Part shown: one piece after another, positions 34,845 to 45,951 of the stretch
Numbering within the stretch: the first letter of the stretch is position 1
Layout of the letters: every line of letters begins with the position of its first letter
Source: Perkinsus marinus ATCC 50983
Taxonomy: Eukaryota; Perkinsozoa; Perkinsida; Perkinsidae
DNA: 52,424 nt
Direction: 5' to 3'
Assembly: GCF_000006405.1 (NCBI RefSeq)
Contig: NW_003202922.1
Coordinates: 500,733 to 553,156 of the forward strand
Position numbers and translations under genes: made by a program
The notes under the pieces: model-generated
Seen by the model: the letters and a program-made list of their open reading frames with translations, nothing else
What the model was told of the DNA's origin: nothing
Databases searched by the model: none

Positions 34845-36740
34845 CTACCCTACCCTATCTGGGTCATTCTCCTTGTTGTCCTCTTGTTGTGCCGGAGCCT
34901 CTTCCACCTCTATGTTGAGAAGCTGGGCTAACGCCTTGTTGACAGGGGGCCCAAGGGCTACACGTCTGTGCGAAGGACTATGTCTGGACCTATGTCTCAT
35001 CTCTGTGTTACTTGAATGCCTCCCACACCCTTTCATGGCAAGCCTCTTCCTCCGAATACTCTTCCTCATCATCTCCCTCACAAATGACCCTTTTGCGTAG
35101 GAAACTAGTGACATGAATTGACATTCTCCACACTCAAGAGCATGTAGTCTACTCTTTGAATTGCGTATCATAACCATATTTGGTAGCCGCCACCTTAGCC
35201 ATCCTGTCGATGAAGGACTCCTCATCCTCTCGAGGGTGCAGAGTAGATACACTAACGAGGATGTCAACTGATGGTAGTTAGTGCAAGAGGATGATGCCTA
35301 CTGGGATAGATTTAATTGAAGTGTGTTGATGACTAGAGATGTGGACACGACACCAGTAAAGCCTAGCTGATGGAGTAAGTCTGCCACGGTCTTCCAGACA
35401 GGCACCTACACATGAGGTACTAAGTAACTTCCACAGAGGTTCCTCCCCCCACCTTCGAGTTCCACCCACTGGCGATAACCCACTCCCACATAGTCTTCTG
35501 AATGTCGTACATTCTGGCCTCTGCAGTACCACTAGATAGGCCACCAAGGAAGACAGCTGTAGTGAGGTGACGTAGATATCTCTGATAGCATTGACCACAT
35601 GTAATGGAACCATACTTGTCGTGTCCTACATGTCCCATCTCATGGACTAGGGGGGCGGCATCAGCCACGTCCTCAGCCTTGACTCCTCGCCGCATGGTGG
35701 GTTTCATATTGCGAAAGCAATCCCCCAGCTCAGTGAATACATCCAATAGGAATTTATCGGACTATATCGCGAAAGCATCAGACCTACTGCAATGAGCTCT
35801 ATGGTGCTACCTCAGCAGGAGCAGCAGCAGCCGCACCACCACCACTACTGGATGGGCGGCCTTGGAGACGAACGCTAAGAAGAGTGTATATGGCGAGGGA
35901 GAAGGCTGAGCATATGTCGCCTTGGGCTTCAATAGGAAGACCAAAGGGTAGGCGGTCAACCTGTTACATAAGTCCAGCAGTGATCAGTATAACAGCAAAC
36001 ACCACCAAAGATTGTATGAGCTCTACAGCCGGGTCCTGTAGAGGTAGGAGATACTCAGATGGAAGCCTGAGATCCAGTATAGCTCTCAGAGGGCCATTGA
36101 GAGCCTTTAGGCTGTTATTGACAACCTCCACCTGACGCCTCACGTCAGCTTCTGAGAATAGCCAAGAGATAACTGTGTCTGCTACGACAAGCAGCCATGC
36201 CTACTGCTGTTAATGATGGTAGAGCACGCTGAGATACGCTTAGCTAGGTTGGTTATGGCATCCTTCGACACATCCCATGCAGAGGCCAACCTTAGCATAC
36301 CATACTGAGGGAAGGGCAATAGAGGCAACCTCCACATGCTATCCACCACACTCACATAGTAATTCTGATCCTCTCCATCATCAACCTCAACCTTCTCCGT
36401 AGATTTAGATGATGTGGACTTCACGAACCGTACCACTTTATCCTTAACATGCCTGTATGCCCCTGGACTCAGCAACCGAAGTATCTGCAGAGATCTTGTA
36501 AGCGTTGAAGGTCATGAGTCCAACGGTGATATGGTCACTAGAGAGGCCTTGCCTGCCTGCATCCACTACCTCGACAGCTTCAATGAAGCATCCTCGGGAT
36601 GGTTCCAATAGTTTCGTCATGTTATAGTCTGTAAGGAAGTTCTGATAGAAGTCATCTCGTTGCCGTATAATCCCCTCCGCTGCTCCCTCTCCCTCATCCT
36701 CCTCCTCAGCACTCCTGAATGTACATATTCCGTCAGCCTG
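34845..36740 (-). CDS. multi-exon protein of unknown function
   Basis: Coding exons are visible but I do not recognise the family. From the 5' side: DDFYQNFLTDYNMTKLLEP (near 36650), SLQILRLLSPGAYRHVKDKV (near 36450) with SVVDSMWRLPLLPFPQYGM, and VVADTVISWLFSEADVRRQ. A hydrophobic LIQSLVVFAVILITAGLM (near 36000) follows, then DRLPFGLPIEAQGDICSAF, FLLDVFTELGDCFRNMKP with APLVHEMGHVGHDKYG (near 35640), WKTVADLLHQLGFTGVVS (near 35380) and DEESFIDRMAKVAATKYG. Splicing of the last part is ambiguous: two frames near 34850-35100 are both open, one acidic and one basic. HEMGH matches the HExxH zinc-protease pattern but no third ligand is evident. The 5' end is also unsure, being close to the stop of the CAP-G2-like gene; a longer CAP-G2 gene is a possible alternative. 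Confidence 0.5.
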
Positions 36741-36750
36741 CTAAACCATC

Positions 36751-39330
36751 CTACTGCGTTCTAGAACGCTTCTTAGGCTTAGCCCTCTTGGCAGGTCGGC
36801 TTCCTGTCTTGGCCGTCACCTCGAAATGTAGTATCTTATGAACATCTTCAGCGTTGAGAAGTTCCACAACTCCTCTGAAAAGTATCTGCCAATTTTTATC
36901 CACCCCTCGAGCGTGTTGATGTTGTCGCTACCCTAGCATGATTTAATTTGGCCCTGACCGCATTGTCCCTAGCAGCTGCCTCCACAAGGGACTCATGACG
37001 CTCACCCTCCTTCGTTACGATATCCATACCATCTACATTGATATTAATTGTAGCATGTGATTGATACCACAAGAGGAGGAGAAGCAAGCTCACATTTGAA
37101 GAGGGCCGCCGCAAACCTTATCCTAGCAGTAGGTGTAGCGCCTTCAGCCTCACGACAGTTGGCCATCAACGCTATGAATATATTGACGTTAGCTTTGGCT
37201 ACTTGCTTGAGAGCCTAAGCAACAATAACAGCAACATGAAGTATGATGCGGCGGAGGAGTGGTATTAATAGTAAGATATCACCTTAACATCCATGCCTCT
37301 GAATATATTCTGGCCTAGTATTGCCCCTAGACTACAAGCTATCTGTGTGTGTACATCCCTCTCCTGCTCAGCCTGCTTTACATTCCTGAGCGTACCAATA
37401 CTCACAGTAGGTTGCCCCCTGCATGATGGCTACTGTTGAGTAAACTTCTCCTTCTTCCTCATTGCATAAGCGTGCTCTATCACAAGACGGTTTGCTAGTG
37501 TTTGATTACCCTCTACCACTTCTGAGATGTTGATACCGTCGACGTTCTGAACATCACCCAGCAGCTTGCAATACCTATCCATATGCAGTAGCAACAGAAA
37601 CAGGAGCAAGATGGTTACTACTCTAATCTAACCTGAGGCGAGGGATCGTATATCATCTCACCGATCTTGGGTAACACTGGACCCATTATCTACCGCTAAC
37701 TGTGAGCACTACTATGAAATGCTACCGCACATTACTTGATGAGATATGGCGCAGGTTCTTATTATCCTCCTCATCCCTTGTACTACTGCCATTCTCACTG
37801 CTGCACTCCTCTTATCCTTAGCACATTTATTAATAACGTTATAAAGTAACACAGAGCGGTAATCTGTCGATATGACGCTCCACTGTATGGCCAGAGATTC
37901 ACAGACCTTGGTAACTGCTATACGGCGTACCTGCATCCAGCCACTCCAAAAGAACCCGTACACAAGCCCAGGTACTTGGTCGTGCTTGTCCGTCATACCG
38001 CTTACTAAAGCTCGAATTTGCATGTCCATTGTCCGCTCCATATCGGCATGAGAGGTTGAGTTGCATATGGGGAATGCATCCCCAAGAGTAGCTATAGCAT
38101 TAAGGCGGATCTACATAGATGACAAACTAGACTATGATAAGAGGGGAAGGCCTACCTTCCAGTTGGTGACTGTAAGCTGCTTCCATAGTATAGGCTGGTA
38201 AAGCTCCACAAGTAGATTCTCGAGTTCGGTTGGCCGTCTGTCCTTACGATGAAATTCACTCAGTAAGATGCGTATCTTGTTATTCATATAATCACGATGA
38301 TGAAGGAGGAGGTCTCCTATCACCTTCTTCGCTAAAACAGGATCAACCTTAAGTGAATAATCCATCCATGCCTGTATAGCCTGCTCTATATGCCTCTTCA
38401 TAGCTCCTGAGGATTCCTTCCAACCTCTATACAGGGCCTGTAGACCATCCAAAGCTTCTCAATAGTGTCGACTATCATCACGTTACCTTTGACAGACCCA
38501 GGAGAACAGAGCTAGGTAGTTGTGGGATGAACAATTTGATAGCAGCAAAAGCATCAACGATAAAGGCTGGGTGCATAGTCAATACACTAGCTACAAATGC
38601 TATACCTAAGGCCAACCCAATACTGACAGTACCATCAACAGCGATCGATACTCACCGTGATCATTCCTGTGGAAAATCCTCCCACAGATGCACTTCTCTA
38701 GTTTCTTATACAGTTGCCTCACTACCATTATCTCCTCCTGATTCGCAGGCTCCTGAGCAGGTGGGTCCTTGCCCTACTCCCATAGAGTGGGCATATACTA
38801 CAGCATCATACGCAACGTCAGTAGTCTCTGCTAGTTCCCATTGAATATTCTTAAGATGATGCCGTAGCTTATACCTAGGTAGGGATACACTAAGCACGCT
38901 AGTGTACCGGCTAACGGGATACATACAGCCGTTTGACGTTGGCCAGTGTAGCAGACTCATGCAGACACTTATCGAGCTCTAACAGGATGTCCTTAGCGAC
39001 TTGGAGAGGAGTTAGATCCTCATCCTGACAGCAAGGCTACAACAACCTCGATGAGCAGAGAATAGTACTGCCTACTTCATCTTCAGTATTGACATGAGGT
39101 TGGATAGCCTCATCATGAGTATGATCAGTATCCTGTACCTTCGCACTAGGTGCCCTTTGGGGCCCCGAGGAGGACGTTGAAGAATGAGCTTCCCCTGTTG
39201 ATGAGGCGGGCTCCTCTACTCGTGTAGGAGGTACTTCCTCCATCTCCCTCTGGAGGGTTGCTAGCAGCTCTCTTTGCTGCCCTCCTGGGGGGTTGCCGAC
39301 GACGAGGTGGCATACACAATACCTACTCAT
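36751..39330 (-). CDS. condensin II CAP-G2-like HEAT-repeat subunit
   Basis: Proposed start MSR at 39330, spliced to RELLATLQREMEEVPPTRVE. The family match lies at 38460-37720: GLQALYRGWKESSGAMKRHI, ELENLLVELYQPILWKQL, VTNWK|IRLNAIATLGDAFPI, VRRIAVTKVCESLAIQWSVI and KDKRSAAVRMAVVQGMRRII. The phrase with LYxPILW, then NxxVRxNA, and DAFPI is the condensin-2 G2 signature. Later HEAT helices include PVLPKIGEMIYDPSPQ and NVNIFIALMANCREAEGATP. The protein ends in a basic, nuclear-type tail (PAKRAKPKKRSR) with TAG at 36751-36753. Condensin II compacts chromosomes in the nucleus with SMC2/SMC4. The Ser/Glu-rich N-terminal ~100 residues are low complexity. Many introns, not all resolved. Confidence 0.75.
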
Positions 39331-39387
39331 CACATCCTCAAGGGTTCCATCCCCGTCGCGAAGCCAACATGTAGGCTGCTATAGAAA

Positions 39388-40380
39388 CTAGGACTTGCGT
39401 GCCCACATGACGACAAGAGGCTCATCACTTTCCAAGTAAGATCCACCAGCGCCGATCTCACTCCAACGCCCTGCAGCAGCATAATGAAGATATGCACGAC
39501 ACAGGAAGGATCTCTGTAGCATCGTTGACCTATACCAAAGGTCTGTAACCTAATAACAATGATAATGCCGCACTAGCATCGTTGGGCTACGACTTGGACA
39601 CACCTTAGTCTCAAAGCAACGGTCAGTGTAACTGATGATGAGTATACCTCCAGGACGCAGTAGCCGATGCGCCTCGGAGAGGACGAGGTGTGGAAGGGTA
39701 AGGTACTGGATGCTGAATGCTATGGTAACACAGTCAAACACAGCAGGACCATACGGCAACCGGGTATCGATATTCAAGTCCTGGATGTGGCGTTCGTTGA
39801 GAACCTAAGACACGATCGACCTGATGACAGAGGAGGAGCATGAGCAATGACCTTATTCCTCTCCATCTCATCTCTATTCATACCATACCCTACCACAGTG
39901 GATGGACTATAATCATCAGGGAAATAGCTATAGACTCCTGCTCCTAACTCCAGGTGGGCATTGCCGTCCTTGGGCAACAGCTTAGCGTACCTCCATATAT
40001 CACTGGTCCGGAGTCTACTGCTACAACTACTACCATTCCATCTTCAACTTATTAGCTACCCCCTCGCTGACGTGCATGCCCAACTTGGGCACCTTATAAA
40101 ACTCGGAGTCTGGGGTAAGGTCTAGTTTCTCAAAACACTCCGTTGGGAAAGGGAAATCTTCTGGCCAAACATTGAACAACACTACCTAGTAGACATGGTA
40201 TAAGGTAGCGACACTTAGAGAGAAGCTAACCTCATTAAGATTCTCTTGACTGAGCTTCCTACTCTTCCAGGGCCGAAGCATTGACTTATAATGGTGCTTA
40301 GCAATACCCGTGGTAAAACGGGATACCCTCTGCCCGATGAAAGACCGTGCCCCTTGGGACCATACAATGCTGCTAGCCAT
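39388..40380 (-). CDS. class I SAM-dependent methyltransferase (type 11), 5 exons, 267 aa
   Basis: Exons 40380-40231, 40185-40034, 39990-39852, 39804-39604 and 39549-39388, GT-AG, 268 codons with TAG. After FNVWPEDFPFPTECFEKLD comes the SAM-binding motif I, HLELGAGVYSYFPDD. Then follow VVGYGMNRDEM, IQDLNIDTRLPYGPAVFDCV, and LLRPGGILIISYTDRCFETK. This layout (WPEDFPF, then GxGMN, then QDLN, then LPY, then SNRCF-like) is a conserved family of algae and alveolates whose substrate is unknown. The first 30 residues (MASSIVWSQGARSFIGQRVSRFT) are basic with no acidic residue, as in mitochondrial targeting peptides. Every intron here is 45-59 nt or less. The stop lies 57 nt from the proposed CAP-G2 start. 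Confidence 0.9.
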
Positions 40381-40569
40381 GACACGGAGATGTACACCCT
40401 CCTTCTTTATACAGATGACAACTACAACTCAACAATGCAATAGGAGGGATATGTACGAGCTAGTATTAATAGTTACAAGCCTTTATCTATGACAAGCTCG
40501 TTGAACTCGACCACCAGGATAGAGTATTGGTATCATCGAATGGTACTGGTATAAGAATAATAATAATCA

Positions 40570-42250
40570 TCATGCAGCAGCTGTAGCCATAGCGCAGGCC
40601 ATACCCTGCTCACAATGGTCATATTCACTAACACTAGCCACAAGAGCTGTACAGCCATACACCTTCTGTGGTATATACTCTGTCTCGACCATCAATGTAA
40701 GCAGCTCTAGTCCCCATTGTGGTAGGATATTGAACAGGATACGAGCAGCACTACCCTCCAAGGCCGGACCATTTATAGTCCCTAATTGAGCATACAGAGT
40801 ATCCGTTCGTACAGATTCCAACGCTGCTACTGTGTTACGGGCATCCGACGACATCAGACCTCGTACAGCATGACCAAACTTCCGTGCTACACCTGTATGC
40901 TCCTTATGAGGGATAAAGAATTGTGCCAAGTCCAGAGGTATTGGTCTTGAAGTATATGTACAGCTCTCAGCAGTAGTGTCTGGGTCTGTATGATCATGCT
41001 TAGCACCATCACCCTTAGCAACCACTATGAAACCACGTGACATGCCAGTAGTGGAATCAATGGTAGTCGTTGCCTTATGTAATAAGGGTAATGGTACCCA
41101 ATGAGGAGGATACTTGAATCGTGCTACATCCATTACTAAGCATAGATCACTCTCTTCATCATAAGCAGCCACTGGGGAATAGTGTCCACATCCAGTCTGA
41201 TGCATTACCTGACACATCACAACACTATCATCACTATTCCTCTATTACTAGCATTACCTGTCTATCATAACTAACTACCAGCCGTCGATCAGCAGAGCCC
41301 TTCTCTAGAGTATTCTTAACAACTTCACGGAACTGCTCAGTAGTCGCTATACTACCATAATAGGTACTAGCTTTTGCACCATTGCATTCAGCTAGCATAG
41401 CAAACTGTTGGAAGTTGACCCCAGTATTACCACTAGCATAAGTATGCTTCTGACAACTGACTAACATATCCTCTGACCACCATCTCCATGGTCCTGCCCA
41501 CCGCCGTCCTGGATCTATCTCCAAGCTGTTAAGTACCATAGCCAGTGTGGCTGGACCACAATTAGGTGGAGCTTGTTGACCCACAAAATGCTGTGATAAA
41601 CTGAGGTAACTCTCAGCACAAGGACCCTGTAAGCATTTTGCCAAGAGTTCTCGTCCCTTGGGAGATCTAAATGGTATTAAGTCTGATGGCATCTGCCTCA
41701 TATACCATGATGGCCTATCATCACCAAAGGGTTTAGGCTTTGCTACTTCCACTACACCAACAGTACTCATGTACTGCCTCCTATCATATGCAGGTGTAGT
41801 GGTAGAGATAGAGCGCCGCTGGTGCCCGAGACCACCAATATTAACATAATTCGACAACCTACTAGCCAACGAGGAGCGGCACGGGCCCATGGTCCCTGTT
41901 CTCTTGATGCGGACTGCACCATGACTATCTGTCAGGGTCTGAGGCTTCGACGTGGTTGCCGTTGGCTCCTTGAAAACTTCTGGGTCCATAGTTGCATACT
42001 TCGTGGAGGATGATGGTGCTGGAGGGGCTACGCCACTAGCGAAAAAACGTGGCTTGTGGCCGTGGGTTGCCGCAGCTCGACAACAGCAGCCTCTACTTCC
42101 ACAGTTCCTTCCCACTACCACCCGGCCCGCTAGAGTAGTAGTCGCAGCTTTCATACAGCATAGTGGTAATTCCTCTATTGCTGGTGTTGATAATGCCATC
42201 TTACATACCCCACGGTATGCACAGGAACCACATGATGAGGCACAGGACAT
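40570..42250 (-). CDS. phytochelatin synthase with long Cys-rich N-terminal extension, 2 exons, 543 aa
   Basis: Exons 42250-41258 and 41208-40570 make 544 codons with TGA. The catalytic papain-like domain starts near residue 190 (DLIPFRSPKGRELL). It has the triad C231 in APPNCGPATL, H340 in TGCGHYSP and D358 in LVMDVARFKYPPHW. Spacings of 109 and 18 are near those of Arabidopsis PCS1 (C56, H162, D180). PWRWWSEDMLVSC and the FKYPPHW box are family hallmarks. The enzyme joins gamma-Glu-Cys units of glutathione into metal-chelating phytochelatins when metal thiolates bind. The first ~190 residues are extra; they open with MSCASSCGSCAYRGVC and contain NCGSRGCCC, a metallothionein-like density of cysteines, then low-complexity Ser/Thr. 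The C-terminal ~170 residues carry few cysteines. The single 49-nt intron is flanked by a 10-bp direct repeat. Confidence 0.95.
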
Positions 42251-42367
42251 ACAAAAGGGGAACTAACTATGGGTGACATGTGATGATGACAATAGTAACT
42301 CAAGAGGCTATTATAGTGATGCAGAAAGGACTAATTGAGTAATCGTACAATGGTAATACTAATGGTA

Positions 42368-43776
42368 TCATACAAAGAAGTCATCCATATCAAAAAGCTT
42401 ATCGACTTCATCGGCTAGTGGGAGGTCAGCAAGAGTAGGCTTGGGTATACTACTACTGCTGGGTGTAACATATACCGTATCCAGATCAATAGTAAGATCA
42501 CTGATGCCTGCATCCTTATAGGGATCACTGACCAGTCCCGCCTCAGTGTTTAGAGCTTTACGACGTTTCTCGATGGACTTATGGCTAAAACCCCTCGCAC
42601 TGAACTTCCGCTTCTTATCCTCCTCTGCCGCTGAGGGTGATGAAGATGATGGCGATACACCAGAATCCCCATTGGTCAGTGCCTCCCTTTTCGATGGCAA
42701 TAACTTGCGATACCTGAGTTGGGATCTCTGATGCGAAGACTGACGACAATATACTACTTATAGAGCATGCACCGGTTCGCTCCTATCTCCTTCATAATAT
42801 TCTCATTATTCTTATACTTCCAATGGCACTCCTCACAAGCATCAACAACACTCGCCGCTATTACACCACAACGCTTGCTCTCGGGCAGCTCATCCACTTT
42901 GTGTCCCTTTGACAAAACTATCCTCTTGGCCGCATCGAAAAGCTCCGAACCACAACAGCTACGCGTCCAACAGCAACACCGTACTAGTATCCGTTCAATG
43001 AGAGCATCCAAGTTGGCATGAGGTATATCCTTGCTCCCATATAGTTTTTCAGCTGAAGTAAACGAAGTCTCAGTGATAACTGCTGCTGCGATTAGTTAGC
43101 TGATACCAAGCTTTGTTAAGACAGCAGGTTTCCTATAGGAATCCATAGTCTTATATCCTTCCACAGTCCCCAGGTACTGTACTATGTCGGTGAAGAGTAT
43201 AACAGGGACCGAATGCTGCAGATCCGAGCGTCTAGTGGTAAGCAAAACCTGAGGGGGTAGCGTCCATGGTAGTAACAAGAGCAATTACTGTAATACTACA
43301 GCTATAGAGGTAAGGACTGGTCGTGGTCTATGGCGGGCACCACAGCTCAATACAAAGGTTGAGTACCTGACGGCAGCATACCCTTCAGCATTCCAGTAGT
43401 AGCACTAGTTCGTACATATTCCTAACCTCTTCCCGTAATGATGGGTATGCATTGCAATCGGCCTTAGTCAACGCGTTACACGCTTGGTCCAAGTCCATCA
43501 CGGCCTCGCTAGTAAGGGTCACCGATGATGATGTCGCTTGGGGTATGATTTGAGATTGGTTACTAACATGAAGATGGTTACCTTGGGTTAGGGTATCCAG
43601 GTACTACTAAAACAATCTTCCAACTTCAAAGGTTTGTCCATAGTACTCATCGTCAGCTCTACGAGGGTCTTCGTCATCATAAAGGATATCATCAGGATAG
43701 CCGCAGCCGTTGCTACCAAGCATAAACTAGCTGAATAGAGAGAAGACAGGATTATGTCGGAGATCGAGCTCCTCAA
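42368..43776 (-). CDS. multi-exon nuclear-type protein of unknown function
   Basis: Exon pieces in order: an acidic Tyr/Asp-rich stretch near 43690 (DDILYDDEDPRRADDEYYGQ), TLTSEAVMDLDQACNALTKA (near 43490), and DIVQYLGTVEGYKTMDSYRK joined to KPAVLTKL|AEKLYGSKDIPHAN over an intron at 43045-43105. Then come LFDAAKRIVLSKGHKVDEL and ASVVDACEECHWKYK (42760-43010), and a last exon 42690-42368 with a basic cluster (EDKKRKFSARGFSHK) and an acidic C-terminus ending FDMDDFFV. The helical middle with regularly placed small and basic residues recalls cyclin-fold proteins such as Orc6 or TFIIB, but no diagnostic motif is present, so this is only a suggestion. The start is uncertain. It diverges from the plus-strand gene at 43942 across a short shared promoter region. 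Confidence 0.5.
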
Positions 43777-43941
43777 CTTTACCGAAAAATGGTGATTAGT
43801 CTATGTGCTGCGGAGACGTGCGATCATATCTTGAGGAATTAGAAGATAGCAAGAAAACGCAAGATACGCCGGCGTGCGTTGCCATGGGAACACACTTGGT
43901 ACTACTCGATTCATTACTACTCGCAGCTACTTTTTAACGTC

Positions 43942-44853
43942 ATGTTGGGTCGTAGGCTGCTGCTGCAACAACCAGTGTGTAATGGTGTAGGTGGTCCTAT
44001 CATGAGGGCTGGTGGTAGCCTTATCACTCTACAGCAAAGGAATCGTATTGGAGGCAAGACTAAATCCATGTAGGCTCTATTGTTGTATCCTATGCCCCTA
44101 TCTTAGGTCCTCCTGTATTCATGCAGTTCCCTCCTCCCCCTCCTAAGGAGTACCTAGCTGATGGTAGGGTAGCTCGAGCTTCTAGTGAGTGTGGCTATAA
44201 TAGTACTAATAGGTACCCCCAAGACTTATCCACTACATCAACCAGTATTCGATCATGGTTATACTTGGGAGCATTGGTACATGACCAATGCAGGAGTATT
44301 CCATACAGTGTAAGTTGTGGCCTTCTCTCTATACCATATGCTAATGTAGGTACTATGGTGAGTTCGCCAAGGACTTCCCGTGGCGATGGGGATTCGTTGC
44401 CGAGAAGCCTTTCTGGGTTGGTGCTCCTATCCTAGTTCTTGGTGTACTATGCTTGGGTCATATCATACAGACTATGGGACAGATAGGAGTGAGACCTAAG
44501 AGATATACTCCTGAATGGGTAGAGGCTACCAAGGAGAGGGAGAGAGCTGAGAATACTAATCCCATTACCAGGTAATGCGTGTCATACCCATACCATGCTG
44601 CTGCTCGATTGTTGGTTGTAGGTATCTGGATCGTCGCCGTGCTGAGCGTGGTCCCTATTATCTCATGTCTAATGTACTTCCTTACCATCCTCATTTCTTA
44701 TGGATGCGTAACTCACATGATTACGAGGCTGCTGAGGCACTAGCTGCTAGACGGGAGAAGGATAGGGAACTCGTAAGCTGTGGCACATTATCCTGCGTTG
44801 ATCCTTTGTGATGCATTCAGGCTGCAAAGCTCGAGGCGGAGGGTAAGTATTAG
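43942..44853 (+). CDS. predicted mitochondrial single-pass membrane protein, 6 exons, 220 aa
   Basis: Exons 43942-44044, 44107-44163, 44213-44309, 44350-44571, 44622-44772 and 44821-44853, GT-AG, 221 codons with TAG. The start MLGRRLLLQQPVCNG is typical of a mitochondrial presequence. PPVFMQFPPPPPKEY and TWEHWYMTNAGVFHT follow. One transmembrane helix lies near residues 97-113 (PILVLGVLCLGHII) after FPWRWGFVAEKPFWVGA. The C-terminal part is charged with NPITRYLDRRRAERGP and LPYHPHFLWMRNSHDYEA. The layout (presequence, one helix, charged tail with HPHF/W and WMRN) suits an accessory subunit of a respiratory complex or the ATP synthase, perhaps one of those restricted to myzozoans. I do not recognise a named family. 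The final 33-nt exon is the least certain part. Confidence 0.65.
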
Positions 44854-44897
44854 GGCGAGTGCCTAGAGAGGAATCACTTATTGTAAACAGCTAGGCT

Positions 44898-45862
44898 ATG
44901 GCCTTGCTCCAGTGGACTCTATCTCTCATTGGGATATTTAATCTATATGACATTGTTGAGTTATCTGGGATAGTGGATTCATTGAGTGCTGTTAGTATAA
45001 ACAAGTGGCGAAGTCGATGCATTCCACAGGGAGTTAATGCTATTCAACCACATACATACCAGTACATGCTTTTACCATCACTTCATACCTGATCCTAATG
45101 CACACACTGCCATCCCTGTTAACCCTATCCTAGATAGTAAACCATCAGGTAAAGGTATATCATAGGGTATAGCAATAGAGGAGCCTGCAGTGCAGATATC
45201 GGTAAAGCGGCTACTCTGCACAGTCATACAGCAACCCATAAGATAGAAGCTAATGAGCATGCAGCCTTGATGCACCAACGGGTCCTCAAGGCTTTACATG
45301 GTATACATCATCATTGACTCCCTTAGTGCTTAGTCACTGGATCAGGTACAGCTGATTGGGATCTATCGAGGCTTATCAAGCACACTACCTTCCTACATGC
45401 ATTGACTCGTCATCTAGTCCTCCAGACTGGTACTACTCATATGCATACCACACTCGCGCCTACTCCTACCACACCTCAGCCCATAATCCGGATATCAGCC
45501 CATCAGCTGTATCAGTAGACAACTTGGCCGCTCGAGCCGAGGCATCGGCCAGAGCCGCAGCTTACAGGTTCTACTTGGACTCATCCAAACTCAGCAATGA
45601 TCCCGTCAGGTGGCACATGCCCTTCAGTGACACCCCTCCTTACCTTCCGATACTCGAGGCATAGTCTGCTGTTTATAGTAGTATTATGGATCTGTGCTCG
45701 ACAGCGATGGCCTATGCGTTCGTTTGGTTATCAACAGCGAGACTCTCATCATAGCCATTATATGGAATTAAGCGTATTCGAGTGACCTCTAGATCCATGG
45801 GCAGCTGATCGTCGTATTGCAGCACTCATGGTTGAAGCTGCTTCCCATTGCATATCTATGTA
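44898..45862 (+). CDS. multi-exon protein of unknown function (approximate span)
   Basis: Several exons can be read but not fully joined: FIPDPNAHTAIPVNPILDSK (near 45090), SADIGKAATLHSHTATHKIE with EHAALMHQRVLKALHG (45180-45300), TADWDLSRLIKHTTFLHALT (near 45350-45420), and a final PLDPWAADRRIAALMVEAAS ending TAA near 45862. A second open frame, 45356-45664, overlaps (LAARAEASARAAAYRFYLDS) and could be used instead. The first part, MALLQWTLSLIGIFNLYD at 44898, may be a membrane or signal segment. No domain is recognised. It lies between the mitochondrial protein and CK2 beta on the same strand. Confidence 0.4.
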
Positions 45863-45951
45863 AGATGACAGTATCGTTGTGGAAGTTATGGTACCGAGTT
45901 CGTACTGTCACTCTATGTATCTAGTATTCATTCACACTTCTTAATGGTTAT

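Noticed and set aside
35600-35660. HExxH (HEMGH) as proof of a zinc metalloprotease
   Set aside because: Five-residue match only, no third ligand or surrounding family sequence; kept only as an observation.
45356-45664. 102-codon open frame as a separate gene
   Set aside because: A stop lies just upstream in frame, no usable acceptor joins it to the preceding exons, and another frame in the same place continues the upstream exon in phase.
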